DNA from: Prosthecobacter sp.
GTDB taxonomy: Bacteria > Verrucomicrobiota > Verrucomicrobiia > Verrucomicrobiales > Verrucomicrobiaceae
Direction: 5' to 3'
DNA: 34,201 nt
Assembly (NCBI RefSeq): GCF_029946185.1
Contig: NZ_JAQSEA010000164.1
Span: forward strand, 1 to 34,201
The first letter of the stretch is position 1; each line of letters begins with the position of its first letter. The position numbers and the translations under genes were made by a program. Positions 20,390 through 29,808 of the stretch are shown here, in pieces. The notes beneath the pieces are model-generated. The model was not told the DNA's origin and did not search any database. It was given only the letters and a program-made list of their open reading frames with translations.

Positions 20390-23125
20390 ATGGAAGCCCC
20401 CGCACCCGGCCAGCGCTGGATCAGTCAAAGCGAGCCCGAACTGGGTCTCGGCATCGTCAGCAGCCTCGAAGGCAACTTCATTGATCTGCGCTTTCCTGCC
20501 GCAGGCGAAAAGCGCCGCTACGCCCGCAATGGGGCGCCGCTGCGGCGCGCCAGCTTCCGGGCCGGCGACAAAATCAGCCTGCGCGATGGTGCGGAACTGC
20601 AAATCGACTCCGTGAGCGCCATCGATGGTGCGTTGATCTACCTCTGCGGTAAGCGAAGCATCCCCGAGGCCGACCTCGCGGACACTCTGAGCCTCGGCGG
20701 ACCCGAGGAGCGGCTGCTCGCCGCGAGCATTGATGATCTGCAGGCTTTTGCGCTGCGTGCTGAGGCGGTCGAATGGCGCTGCCGTATGCAGGCTTCGCCG
20801 GTGCGTGGCTTTATCGGGGGGCGGGTCGATCCCATCCCGCACCAGATGTCGATTGCCGCCGACGTCACTGGCCGCCTGCTGCCACGAGTATTGCTCGCGG
20901 ATGAGGTGGGGCTGGGCAAGACGATTGAAGCTGGTCTCATCCTTCACCGCCTGAACCTCACCGGTCGTGCTTCACGCATTCTGGTGCTGGTGCCTGATGC
21001 GCTGCCGCATCAGTGGTTCGTCGAGCTGCTGCGGCGGTTTAATTTGATGTTCAGCCTGTTTGATGAAGAGCGTTGTGCTGCCATCGAAACGGGAGATCCT
21101 GAGGGGAACCCCTTTCTCGACAGCCAGCTGGTGCTCTGCCCGCTGTCACTTCTCAGCGGTTCGCCCAAGCGTGCGCAGCAGGCTGCGGACGCGGCCTGGG
21201 ATCTGCTCATCGTTGATGAAGCGCACCATCTTGAATGGGCGGTCGGAGCGCCGGGTGTCGCTTATCAGGTGGTCGAAGCCATCGCCCAGCGTGTGCCGGG
21301 CGTGCTGCTGCTGACGGCCACGCCGCAGCAGCTCGGTGCTGAAGGGCACTTTGCCCGGCTGCGGCTGCTGGACCCGGATCGCTATGGGGACCTGAACGCT
21401 TTCCTTGCTGAATCCACCCGGTATGAGCAGGTGGCGGAGGTTGTTGATCGGATCCTGAAGGGCGGCCTCATGAGTGAGGCTGATCGGGAGCTCTTTGCCA
21501 GCCATTCGCCCCGTGTGCAGCAGCATGCCGCGCAGCTTGCAGGAGGCGATGAAACGGCACGTCAGCGCCTTGTGGCGGACCTTTTGGATGAATTTGGCAC
21601 GGGTCGCGTGATGTTTCGGAACACGCGTGCGGTCATTCAGGGATTCCCACCACGTAAGTGCCATCTGCTGCCGCTGGTGCTTGAGACGGGTGCGACGCGG
21701 GAAGACACACTCATCCGCTGGCTGGCGGCGACTCTGCGTGAGCTGGGCGAGGCCAAGGTTCTGCTCATCTGCCGCACACGTAAGCTTGCTGAAGACACCC
21801 ATGAGCGACTGCTGCGTGAGATCAATGTGCATGCGGTGCTGTTTCACGAAGGACTCACACTGATGCAGCGGGACCGGCACGCTGCGGCGTTTGCGGATCC
21901 CGAAGGTGCACGCATTCTGCTGTGTTCCGAGATCGGCAGTGAAGGGCGCAATTTTCAGTTCGCGCAGCATCTTGTGCTGTATGATCTGCCGCGCGATCCT
22001 GAGCTGCTGGAACAACGCATCGGGCGTCTGGATCGCATCGGCCAAAAGGGGGACATCAACATTCATGTGCCGTTTATCGCTGGCAGTGAAGGGGAGGTGC
22101 TGGCGCGCTGGTATCATGAAGGGCTCGACGCTTTTGAGCACAGCCTGCAGGGGGCAACGCAACTGCTGCACAGCTTTGCTGCGGAGATCGAAAGTCTGTG
22201 CGCTGAGTTCGACGGCAAGAAGGTCGATGATTGTATTCGTCGCTCGAAGGTGCTGCGGCTGGAAGTGAGGCAGAAACTTGAACGCGGACACAACCGCCTG
22301 CTGGAACTGAACTCGTGCAAGCCGCGCCTCGCCGCGCGTATGATCGAGCGTATTCGAGATGTGGATGCGGGGCTCGATTTCGAGCGATTCTTCATCCGCC
22401 TGCTGGATCATTTCGGCATGCATGTGGAGGAGATGACGCACCGCACGTGGTACATTCGACCTGACAATCTGATTACGGACGCGCTGCCTTCGTTGCCGGA
22501 GGAAGGGCTTACTTTTTCCTTTGATCGTGAGCGTGCGCTCTCCCGTGACCATGAGGCGTTTCTCACGTGGGATCATCCGCTTGTTTGTGCGGCTCTCGAT
22601 GTGCTGCTCGGCTCGCATGCGGGCAATGCTGGATTCGCCTTTTGGAAGGCCTCGGGTGGCGAAGGGCTGGTGCTGCAGACCTGTTTTATTGCTGAGTGCA
22701 TTGCGCCGCCTGCCCTGCATGCCACGCGGTTCATGCCGGCGATGCCGCTGCGGGTGGCTGTTGATCATCAGGGTCGCGATTTGAGTGCTGATGCTGGCTT
22801 CACCCGCGCGAAGCTCGCGCCGGGAGATCCGACCCGCACCGTGGAAAACGAAACTGTCCGCCACAAGCTGCTGCCCACCATGCTGGGCAAAGCGCGGCAG
22901 CTTGCCGAAGCGCAGCTCAAGACGCTGCAGCAGCGTGCCAGCACGGCCATGCGCAAGCAGATGGATGAGGAGATCTCCCGCCTGGAAGATTTGCAGGCGC
23001 GCAATCCGCATGTGCGGCCTGAGGAGATCGTTGCCTTGCGTGAGCAGAGGGACGCGCTGGCGGCGGCGATTGGGGCCACCACGCTGCGGCTGGATGCGGT
23101 GCGGCTGGTGCTGCGGCTGAAATGA
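20390..23125 (+). CDS. rapA: RNA polymerase-associated Swi2/Snf2 ATPase RapA (HepA)
   Basis: A 911-residue DNA translocase that recycles stalled RNA polymerase in E. coli. The N-terminus (G-Q-R-W-I-S...E-L-G-L-G) matches the RapA Tudor-like domain. The Snf2 core follows, with Walker A D-E-V-G-L-G-K-T at about 171-178, D-E-A-H at 276-279, T-A-T at 309-311, and the late motifs C-S-E-I-G-S-E-G-R-N-F-Q-F and Q-R-I-G-R-L-D-R-I-G-Q at about 510-551. The C-terminal RapA-specific region (for example I-T-F-D-R-E-like and L-D-A-x-R-L-V) is complete. E. coli RapA is 968 aa; the difference falls mainly in the linker before the second RecA-like lobe, which is shorter here. The ATG at 20390 is preferred to the TTG at 20381 because it starts level with known RapA proteins. 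No clear ribosome-binding site is seen. It lies 23 bp after the secreted protein gene. Confidence 0.96.
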   Translation: MEAPAPGQRWISQSEPELGLGIVSSLEGNFIDLRFPAAGEKRRYARNGAPLRRASFRAGDKISLRDGAELQIDSVSAIDGALIYLCGKRSIPEADLADTLSLGGPEERLLAASIDDLQAFALRAEAVEWRCRMQASPVRGFIGGRVDPIPHQMSIAADVTGRLLPRVLLADEVGLGKTIEAGLILHRLNLTGRASRILVLVPDALPHQWFVELLRRFNLMFSLFDEERCAAIETGDPEGNPFLDSQLVLCPLSLLSGSPKRAQQAADAAWDLLIVDEAHHLEWAVGAPGVAYQVVEAIAQRVPGVLLLTATPQQLGAEGHFARLRLLDPDRYGDLNAFLAESTRYEQVAEVVDRILKGGLMSEADRELFASHSPRVQQHAAQLAGGDETARQRLVADLLDEFGTGRVMFRNTRAVIQGFPPRKCHLLPLVLETGATREDTLIRWLAATLRELGEAKVLLICRTRKLAEDTHERLLREINVHAVLFHEGLTLMQRDRHAAAFADPEGARILLCSEIGSEGRNFQFAQHLVLYDLPRDPELLEQRIGRLDRIGQKGDINIHVPFIAGSEGEVLARWYHEGLDAFEHSLQGATQLLHSFAAEIESLCAEFDGKKVDDCIRRSKVLRLEVRQKLERGHNRLLELNSCKPRLAARMIERIRDVDAGLDFERFFIRLLDHFGMHVEEMTHRTWYIRPDNLITDALPSLPEEGLTFSFDRERALSRDHEAFLTWDHPLVCAALDVLLGSHAGNAGFAFWKASGGEGLVLQTCFIAECIAPPALHATRFMPAMPLRVAVDHQGRDLSADAGFTRAKLAPGDPTRTVENETVRHKLLPTMLGKARQLAEAQLKTLQQRASTAMRKQMDEEISRLEDLQARNPHVRPEEIVALREQRDALAAAIGATTLRLDAVRLVLRLK

Positions 23126-23455
23126 AGAAGGGGGCTGAGTGGAGTTCGAGCGAGAGTGGAGGCTGCTGGTAAGAGCGTTGTCTGATCGCGGCGTGAACGT
23201 GCGGCGGAGGTCTTTGCAAACGCCGCTGGTGGACGTGGGGTGCGTCGATTCGCTGGGTTTGCTTTCCGATCGTGTTTTTCTGTACCCAGGGAAGCACTCG
23301 CTAGGGCTCGGCATCCCTTGGCTGTATTACGCAGCTCCGTTGGAGCTGAAGAACAGGGGTGGCGGAAGCTAGGAGTTGTCATGACTCCAAGTGGTTCTGT
23401 CGGAGTACAGGCCTCTCAAAAAGAAGGGAATCCCGCTTCAATTGAATGGTAGGCA
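23126..23455. other. Noncoding stretch after rapA
   Basis: About 330 bp without a convincing gene. An open frame at 23139-23372 (77 codons, GTG start) resembles no family I know, is Arg/Leu-rich and has no signal or domain; I do not call it. The stretch holds two adjacent hairpins at 23285-23348. No terminator with a T-run is seen directly after rapA. Confidence 0.6.
23285..23348. repeat. Two adjacent hairpins, possible dispersed intergenic repeat
   Basis: CCCAGGGA (23285-23292) pairs with TCCCTTGG (23314-23321), 7 of 8 positions. Eleven bases later CAGCTCC-GTT-GGAGCTG (23332-23348) forms a perfect 7 bp stem. Neither is followed by a T-run. Paired palindromes between genes are the usual form of REP-like elements. 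Other copies would be needed to prove this, and none are in the window. Confidence 0.35.
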
Positions 23456-23483
23456 AAAGGGGGATCATTGCTGATCCCCCTTT
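23456..23483 (-). terminator. Terminator of ftsH
   Basis: A perfect 12 bp inverted repeat AAAGGGGGATCA / TGATCCCCCTTT around a 4-base loop, about 45 bp past the ftsH stop. On the minus strand the stem runs into four T. It could also stop transcription coming from rapA, though less well. Confidence 0.7.
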
Positions 23484-23499
23484 GATGAGTGTTGAATTG

Positions 23500-23520
23500 A
23501 AGGGATCAAGATGATCCCTT
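23500..23520. other. Second hairpin in the ftsH 3' region
   Basis: A perfect 9 bp inverted repeat AAGGGATCA / TGATCCCTT with a 3-base loop, 6 bp past the ftsH stop. It has no T-run. It shares the GGGATCA core with the terminator at 23456-23483. It could protect the mRNA 3' end. Confidence 0.55.
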
Positions 23521-23526
23521 GCCTGG

Positions 23527-25677
<2,151 letters not shown>

Positions 25678-25713
25678 GTGCGAGGGTTGTTACAACTAAG
25701 TAACGCGAGTCCG

Positions 25714-25741
25714 ACCATACACGCCGGTAATTTTTTTGCAA
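25714..25741 (-). promoter_or_regulatory. Putative ftsH promoter
   Basis: On the minus strand, TTGCAA (25736-25741) and TATGGT (25714-25719) are 16 bp apart, about 37 bp upstream of the ftsH ATG. The spacer begins with an A-run. The leader contains a small inverted repeat, GTTAC/GTAAC (25689-25704). No heat-shock-type element is evident. Confidence 0.45.
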
Positions 25742-25791
25742 AATGCGAATCGCAGGCCTAAACCCTCCCTTATATAGGATAAAGACGGGGG

Positions 25792-26655
25792 CTAATGGCC
25801 GATGGGGACGCGTTTGAACTCGCGGGTCAGGGTGGTCAGCGAATCTTCCACACCCATGCGTTCCAGGCTGCTGGCACCGACGAAACCGTCCGCCGAGGTC
25901 TTGCTGAGGATGAACTCCACGTCCTTGGGCGTGTTGATCGGTCCGCCGTGGGTGAGAGTGAACACATTTGGATTCACGCTCTTTGCGGCATCAATGATGT
26001 CCTGGGTGACTTTCACGGTGTGGTCCCAGCTGACCACGGCATTGGTGACGCCGATGCTGCCGCCGACGGTGGTGCCGACGTGGGCGATGATGGCGTCTGC
26101 ACCGTTTTTGGCCATTTTGATGGCCTCCTCAGGCGTGGCCACATAGACGATGCTGAACATGTCCATCTTCGTAGCGAGCCCGATCATTTCGAACTCCTTT
26201 TCCACGCTCATCCCGGTTTCTTCCAGAACGCCGCGGAAATGGCCGTCAACGATGGTGTGGGTGGGGAAGTTGTTCACACCGGAGAATCCCATTTCCTTCA
26301 CGCGGCCCAGCCAGTGCCACATGCGGCGGCGGGGGTCGGTGGCGTGCACGCCGCAGACCACAGGAATCTCTTTGACCACGGGCAGGACTTCGTATTCGCC
26401 GATCTCCATGGCGATGGCGTTGGCATCGCCATAGGCCATGAGGCCGCAGGTGCTGCCGTGGCCCATCATGCGGAAGCGACCGCTGTTATAAATGATGATG
26501 AGGTCTGCCCCGCCCTTTTCGATGAACTTGGCGCTGATGCCTGTGCCTGCGCCCGCAGCGATGATCGGCTCACCTTTGGCGCGGGTGGCTTTGAGACGGT
26601 CCACGACTTCTTGCTTCGAGTAGGGATTTCCGATTCCGGTCCAGGGATTGGGCAT
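25792..26655 (-). CDS. PEP-hydrolase-family TIM-barrel protein
   Basis: A 287-residue cytosolic protein of the phosphoenolpyruvate-hydrolase-like TIM-barrel family (related to the PEP mutase/isocitrate lyase fold and to the C-terminal domain of tomato Tm-1). Visible conserved segments are G-A-G-T-G-I-S-A-K (35-43), Y-N-S-G-R (56-60), V-C-G-V-H-A-T-D-P (100-108), V-N-N-F-P-T (127-132), H-V-G-T-T-V-G-G (192-199), H-G-G-P-I (236-240) and F-V-G-A-S-S-L-E-R (258-266). The frame extends 23 codons further upstream. The ATG at 26655 is chosen because the family begins near P-W-T-G-I-G and because the extension is encoded by the regulatory repeats. The exact substrate is not established for most members. 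The partner UPF0261/Tm-1-like ATP-binding gene, often adjacent, is absent. It is divergent from an AraC-family gene that probably regulates it. Confidence 0.88.
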   Translation of the reverse strand: MPNPWTGIGNPYSKQEVVDRLKATRAKGEPIIAAGAGTGISAKFIEKGGADLIIIYNSGRFRMMGHGSTCGLMAYGDANAIAMEIGEYEVLPVVKEIPVVCGVHATDPRRRMWHWLGRVKEMGFSGVNNFPTHTIVDGHFRGVLEETGMSVEKEFEMIGLATKMDMFSIVYVATPEEAIKMAKNGADAIIAHVGTTVGGSIGVTNAVVSWDHTVKVTQDIIDAAKSVNPNVFTLTHGGPINTPKDVEFILSKTSADGFVGASSLERMGVEDSLTTLTREFKRVPIGH

Positions 26656-26676
26656 GACTTGATGAGGTTGAAGGTG

Positions 26677-26755
26677 GTTTACGATAGTTGACGGTGGATG
26701 AGAGTGGTTTGCAACCATCGTCAACTGCGGTCAAGAATTGTAAACAACCGTAAAC
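26677..26755. promoter_or_regulatory. 10 bp-phased array of GTTKAC hexamers between divergent genes
   Basis: On the minus strand five hexamers start exactly 10 bp apart: GTTTAC (26755-26750), GTTTAC (26745-26740), CTTGAC (26735-26730), GTTGAC (26725-26720) and GTTGCA (26715-26710). On the plus strand, facing them, are GTTTAC (26677-26682), GTTGAC (26687-26692) and, after one degenerate position, GTTTGC (26707-26712). As a result AGTTGACGGTGG (26686-26697) and CCATCGTCAACT (26715-26726) are an 11/12 inverted repeat. The array fills nearly all of the 108 bp between the two ATGs. One helical turn per unit suggests cooperative binding on one face of the DNA, most simply by the adjacent AraC protein. 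GTTGAC also overlaps a -35-like TTGAC. Confidence 0.7.
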
Positions 26756-26763
26756 TCCGCCCT

Positions 26764-27699
26764 ATGCACGCCCGCGCCGCCATCCAAGAGCTATCCGAAA
26801 CGCACACACACGGCGCTGACACGGAGTACCGGATGGTGCGGGGGTCGGAGAGGGATGCGCGTGCCTGGCTGCGCAGCGCGCCGCTGTGTGGTACGCTGGC
26901 GACGCACCGCATCGCGCATGCGGGGGTGATGACGGCGCGTGCGCCGTACCGCATCGTGCGCATGCACCAGGGCGGGCTGTATTTTCTGGCCTGTCTGGAA
27001 GGGGAGGGGCGTGTGCTGGTGGATGGGGTGTGGAAGAAATGCAGCGCGGGCATGGCCGTGGCGCTGCCGCCTTTCATGGTGAACGCCTTTCATGCGGTGC
27101 CGGGCAAGATCTGGCGCTGCTGCTGGGTGCGCTACGAGCAGCAGCCGGAGCAGACGCCGATCCTGAGCAGCAGTTCACCGCTCATGGCACCCTTTGCGGG
27201 TGCGGCGTTGTGGCATGCGATTGAGGGACTGATTGAGGAAGCCGGTCACGATGCCAAACCGGCGGCGATGTTTCATGGGGTCGAACTGATCCAGTCTTAC
27301 GTCGAGCGTTTTGCGCAGCCATGGCAGGTGGATGACCGACTGCACCGAATCTGGGAAAAAGTCTCCGCCAATGTCGGCTACGACTGGACGCTGGACGAGC
27401 TGGCGCATCAGGCGCACGTGAGTGCCGAGCACCTGCGCCGGTTGTGCCGGAAGGCACTGGGGCGCACGCCGATGCACCATGTGACGTGGCTGCGGATGCG
27501 AAAGGCCGCCGAACTGCTGAGCACGACGAATTTGAAGATCGAGACGATCTCGCATGAGGTGGGGTATCAGAACCCGTTTGTGTTCAGCAACACCTTCAAG
27601 AAGTGGATTGGGTGGCGGCCGAGTGAGCACCGGAGCCGGATGTGTGGCTGGGGAGAGGGGCGGCAATACAATGCCGCGTTGTCATTGCGGAAAGCGTGA
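26764..27699 (+). CDS. AraC-family transcriptional regulator
   Basis: A 311-residue DNA-binding regulator. The N-terminal half is a cupin-like sensing domain (about 60-125; strands around Y-R-I-V-R-M-H-Q-G-G, G-E-G-R-V-L-V-D-G-V and A-V-A-L-P-P-F). The C-terminal AraC domain (about 190-290) has a first helix-turn-helix (W-T-L-D-E-L-A-H-Q-A-H-V-S-A-E-H-L-R-R, 208-226) and a second (I-E-T-I-S-H-E-V-G-Y...F-V-F-S-N-T-F-K-K, 259-280), ending in G-W-R-P-S-E-H-R. The ATG at 26764 is preferred to the upstream start at 26698 because the intervening sequence is the hexamer array. It is divergent from the TIM-barrel gene, the usual arrangement for a local activator; the inducer is unknown. The CNNM-type gene follows after only 21 bp. 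Confidence 0.93.
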   Translation: MHARAAIQELSETHTHGADTEYRMVRGSERDARAWLRSAPLCGTLATHRIAHAGVMTARAPYRIVRMHQGGLYFLACLEGEGRVLVDGVWKKCSAGMAVALPPFMVNAFHAVPGKIWRCCWVRYEQQPEQTPILSSSSPLMAPFAGAALWHAIEGLIEEAGHDAKPAAMFHGVELIQSYVERFAQPWQVDDRLHRIWEKVSANVGYDWTLDELAHQAHVSAEHLRRLCRKALGRTPMHHVTWLRMRKAAELLSTTNLKIETISHEVGYQNPFVFSNTFKKWIGWRPSEHRSRMCGWGEGRQYNAALSLRKA

Positions 27700-27720
27700 T
27701 TCGGCGGTTGGTTGCAGGCA

Positions 27721-29061
27721 ATGACTGGAATTCTTTTTGAGCTGGGTCTTTTGTTTGCGTTGCTGATAGCCAATGGGATCTTTTCCATGGCGGAGATGTC
27801 CGTTGTTTCCTCCCGCCGGGCGCGGCTGCAGCCCCTTGTTGACAAGGATGTGAGAGGCGCACGCACGGCTCTGGCGCTGGTGGAGAATCCCGGTGTTTTT
27901 CTTTCCACCGTGCAGGTGGGCATCACCTTGGTGGGCACCCTGGCCGGAGCCTCCAGTGGCGGCAAGTTGATTAATGACCTGACCCCGGTGCTGGCCCAAA
28001 TGCCGTACCTGCACGCCTGGGCGGAGACGGTGGCAACGATTATTGTGGTGAGCATCATCACCTTTTTGACTGTGGTCATTGGGGAGCTGGTGCCCAAACG
28101 CCTTGCCATTCAATCACCGGAAAGCACCGCTATCCGCCTGAGTCCGCCGATGGCCGCGTTGTCGCGCCTGACCTCCCCGCTGGTGAATCTGCTGGATGCC
28201 ACCAGCGGCCTCATCGCGCGCTTGTTCGGGGCGGTTCCTGGCACTGAGCCTGGCGTGTCAGAGGAGGAGGTGCGTGCGATGATACATCAGGGTACGCTGT
28301 CCGGTGTCTTCAAGCCGGGGGAGCAGCGAATGGTGGAGGGGGTGCTTGAGCTCGACGATCTCCTGGCCAGTGACGTGATGACGCCGAAAAACAGCATCAT
28401 TTGGATCAATCTCGACGAAAGTGACGAGGAGAACTGCCGAAAGATCACCGCCAGCGGCCACTCGTATTTCCCGGCGCACCGTGGTACTCGTGACAACGTG
28501 CAGGGCATTATAGCGATCAAGTCATTGTGGTCGAAGATGCAGCAGCAGGGTGGCGGGTCAATTCAGCTGGAACCGCTGCTGACGGTGCCGTTGTTTGTGC
28601 CGGAGACGATGTCCTGCCCACGGGTGATCGAGGAGTTCCGCAAGCAGCGCCGCCACCAGGCTCTGGTGGTGGATGAGTTTGGCGGCGTGGCAGGCTTAGT
28701 GACGCTCAATGACATGATGGAGGCAATTCTCGGCTCCATGCCCGACCAAGACCAGCGCGAGCGCCCGCAGGCCCGCCAGCAAGGCGAGGGTGAGTGGATT
28801 GCCGATGCCCAGATGAACATTGAGGAGGTGGCGACCCTCACGGGCCTTGCGGTTCCCACGGAGGAAGTGGATGAAGGTGTTTACCGTACTCTTTCCGGCT
28901 TCATTCTCCATCGCCTCGGGCATGTGCCGGTCGAAGGAGAGAACTTCGTATCCGGTGAGCATCAGCTTGAGATCACCGACACTGATCGTCAGCGCATCGA
29001 CAAGGTGACCATCCGTCGCATTAGCAAGGTCAGTGGTGCCGAAAGCGCCACGGCTGCCTAG
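27721..29061 (+). CDS. CNNM/CorC-type (HlyC/TlyC-like) membrane protein with CBS pair
   Basis: A 446-residue inner-membrane protein with three parts. A CNNM (DUF21) transmembrane domain (about 1-180) has hydrophobic helices near 5-22, 60-80 and 105-125 and the family motif G-E-L-V-P-K-R. A CBS-domain pair (about 215-340) includes D-V-M-T-P-K near its start and V-V-D-E-F-G-G-V-A-G-L-V-T near its end. A CorC/HlyC C-terminal domain (about 355-435) contains V-D-E-G-V-Y-R-T-L-S-G-F-I and L-G-x-V-P-x-E-G-E-x-F. Members are linked to magnesium or sodium-coupled divalent cation efflux; the old 'hemolysin' label is misleading. The ATG at 27721 is preferred to the TTG at 27712. It is 21 bp after the AraC gene and may be read from the same transcript. 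It converges on sixA with no strong terminator between them. Confidence 0.93.
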   Translation: MTGILFELGLLFALLIANGIFSMAEMSVVSSRRARLQPLVDKDVRGARTALALVENPGVFLSTVQVGITLVGTLAGASSGGKLINDLTPVLAQMPYLHAWAETVATIIVVSIITFLTVVIGELVPKRLAIQSPESTAIRLSPPMAALSRLTSPLVNLLDATSGLIARLFGAVPGTEPGVSEEEVRAMIHQGTLSGVFKPGEQRMVEGVLELDDLLASDVMTPKNSIIWINLDESDEENCRKITASGHSYFPAHRGTRDNVQGIIAIKSLWSKMQQQGGGSIQLEPLLTVPLFVPETMSCPRVIEEFRKQRRHQALVVDEFGGVAGLVTLNDMMEAILGSMPDQDQRERPQARQQGEGEWIADAQMNIEEVATLTGLAVPTEEVDEGVYRTLSGFILHRLGHVPVEGENFVSGEHQLEITDTDRQRIDKVTIRRISKVSGAESATAA

Positions 29062-29130
29062 TCATGAGATGGTATATCTCTAGTCTGAAATTCAGGGGGG
29101 ATTTCTGTCTTGTGACCTCTGCTTTTCCGC

Positions 29131-29709
29131 TCAATCCTCGCCGTCTTCGCGCGAAATTCCCGCATAAAGTTCTGGGAAGCGTCGTTCGAGCGCCTTCGGC
29201 GTGATGTAGCCGATGAGCTGGGCCTCATGCCAGTCGGCGAGTCCCCAATATTCGTGGGGGAAGGCCATGATGACGGCCGTGCAGGTGGGCATTTTAGGAA
29301 TGTTTGCCCGAGCCAGGATGCGGTCGGCAAAGTCGTGCATGCCGGGGTTATGGCCAAAGATCATCACATGCCGCCAGCTTTCGTCAAAATCACGCATCAC
29401 TTCCAAGATGCGCCCGGCCTCAGCCAAGTAGAGCTTGGAGTCCAGCTGCAATTTTTCGGGGGGCAGGGCCAAGGTCTCAAGCATCATTTGCGCCGTGGTG
29501 AGCGCGCGCAGAGCGGTGCTGGTGATGAGGCGGTCGGGCGGCGGGAGCAGGGCAGGGGTGCCGTTGCCAGCGAAGTAGGTGCGGTGCAAAAACGTGGCTA
29601 CGGCGGGCGTGGCCTTTTTTCCGCGTTCATTCAGCGGGCGGTCGTGATCCATGCAGCCGGGTTCGGCCCAGCTTGATTTGGCGTGTCGCACGATCGTGAG
29701 GTATTTCAT
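29131..29709 (-). CDS. sixA: SixA-type phosphohistidine phosphatase
   Basis: A 192-residue cytosolic member of the histidine phosphatase superfamily. The catalytic R-H-A motif is at 8-10 (H9 the nucleophile), as in SixA, where RHA replaces the usual RHG. It is followed by D-R-P-L-N-E-R-G (23-30), T-S-T-A-L-R-A-L-T-T-A-Q (63-74) and the second catalytic histidine in G-H-N-P-G (119-123). E. coli SixA is 161 aa; the extra length is mostly a loop at about 45-57 and the C-terminus. SixA removes phosphate from histidine in phosphorelay or nitrogen-PTS proteins. It lies 99 bp downstream of the propeller gene on the same strand, in line with a hybrid histidine kinase, so a role on a phosphorelay is plausible but unproven. 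Confidence 0.92.
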   Translation of the reverse strand: MKYLTIVRHAKSSWAEPGCMDHDRPLNERGKKATPAVATFLHRTYFAGNGTPALLPPPDRLITSTALRALTTAQMMLETLALPPEKLQLDSKLYLAEAGRILEVMRDFDESWRHVMIFGHNPGMHDFADRILARANIPKMPTCTAVIMAFPHEYWGLADWHEAQLIGYITPKALERRFPELYAGISREDGED

Positions 29710-29808
29710 TTCGTTGAACGGACTGGGGCAGGGTGAGGGATGAAGAGACGGAGGCGGATCGGCAAATGACTGCAGGGGATCCGCAGTTCACGCTTTCCGA
29801 TGCAGTGC

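Noticed and set aside
21146..23314. 722-codon minus-strand open frame opposite rapA.
   Set aside because: It is an antisense shadow of a well-conserved gene; the translation is rich in Gln/Arg/His and matches no family I know.
23139..23372. 77-codon open frame after rapA with a GTG start.
   Set aside because: No domain, no signal peptide and no ribosome-binding site. It overlaps two hairpins and is better read as part of an intergenic repeat.
29066..29080. GAGAT/ATCTC hairpin between the convergent CNNM and sixA genes, as a possible terminator.
   Set aside because: Five A/T-rich base pairs and no T-run; too weak to call.
29754..29784. Inverted repeat GCGGATC/GATCCGC between the propeller gene and sixA, as a possible terminator or operator.
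   Set aside because: The 17-base spacer is long, the arms are only 7 bp and no T-run follows on either strand.
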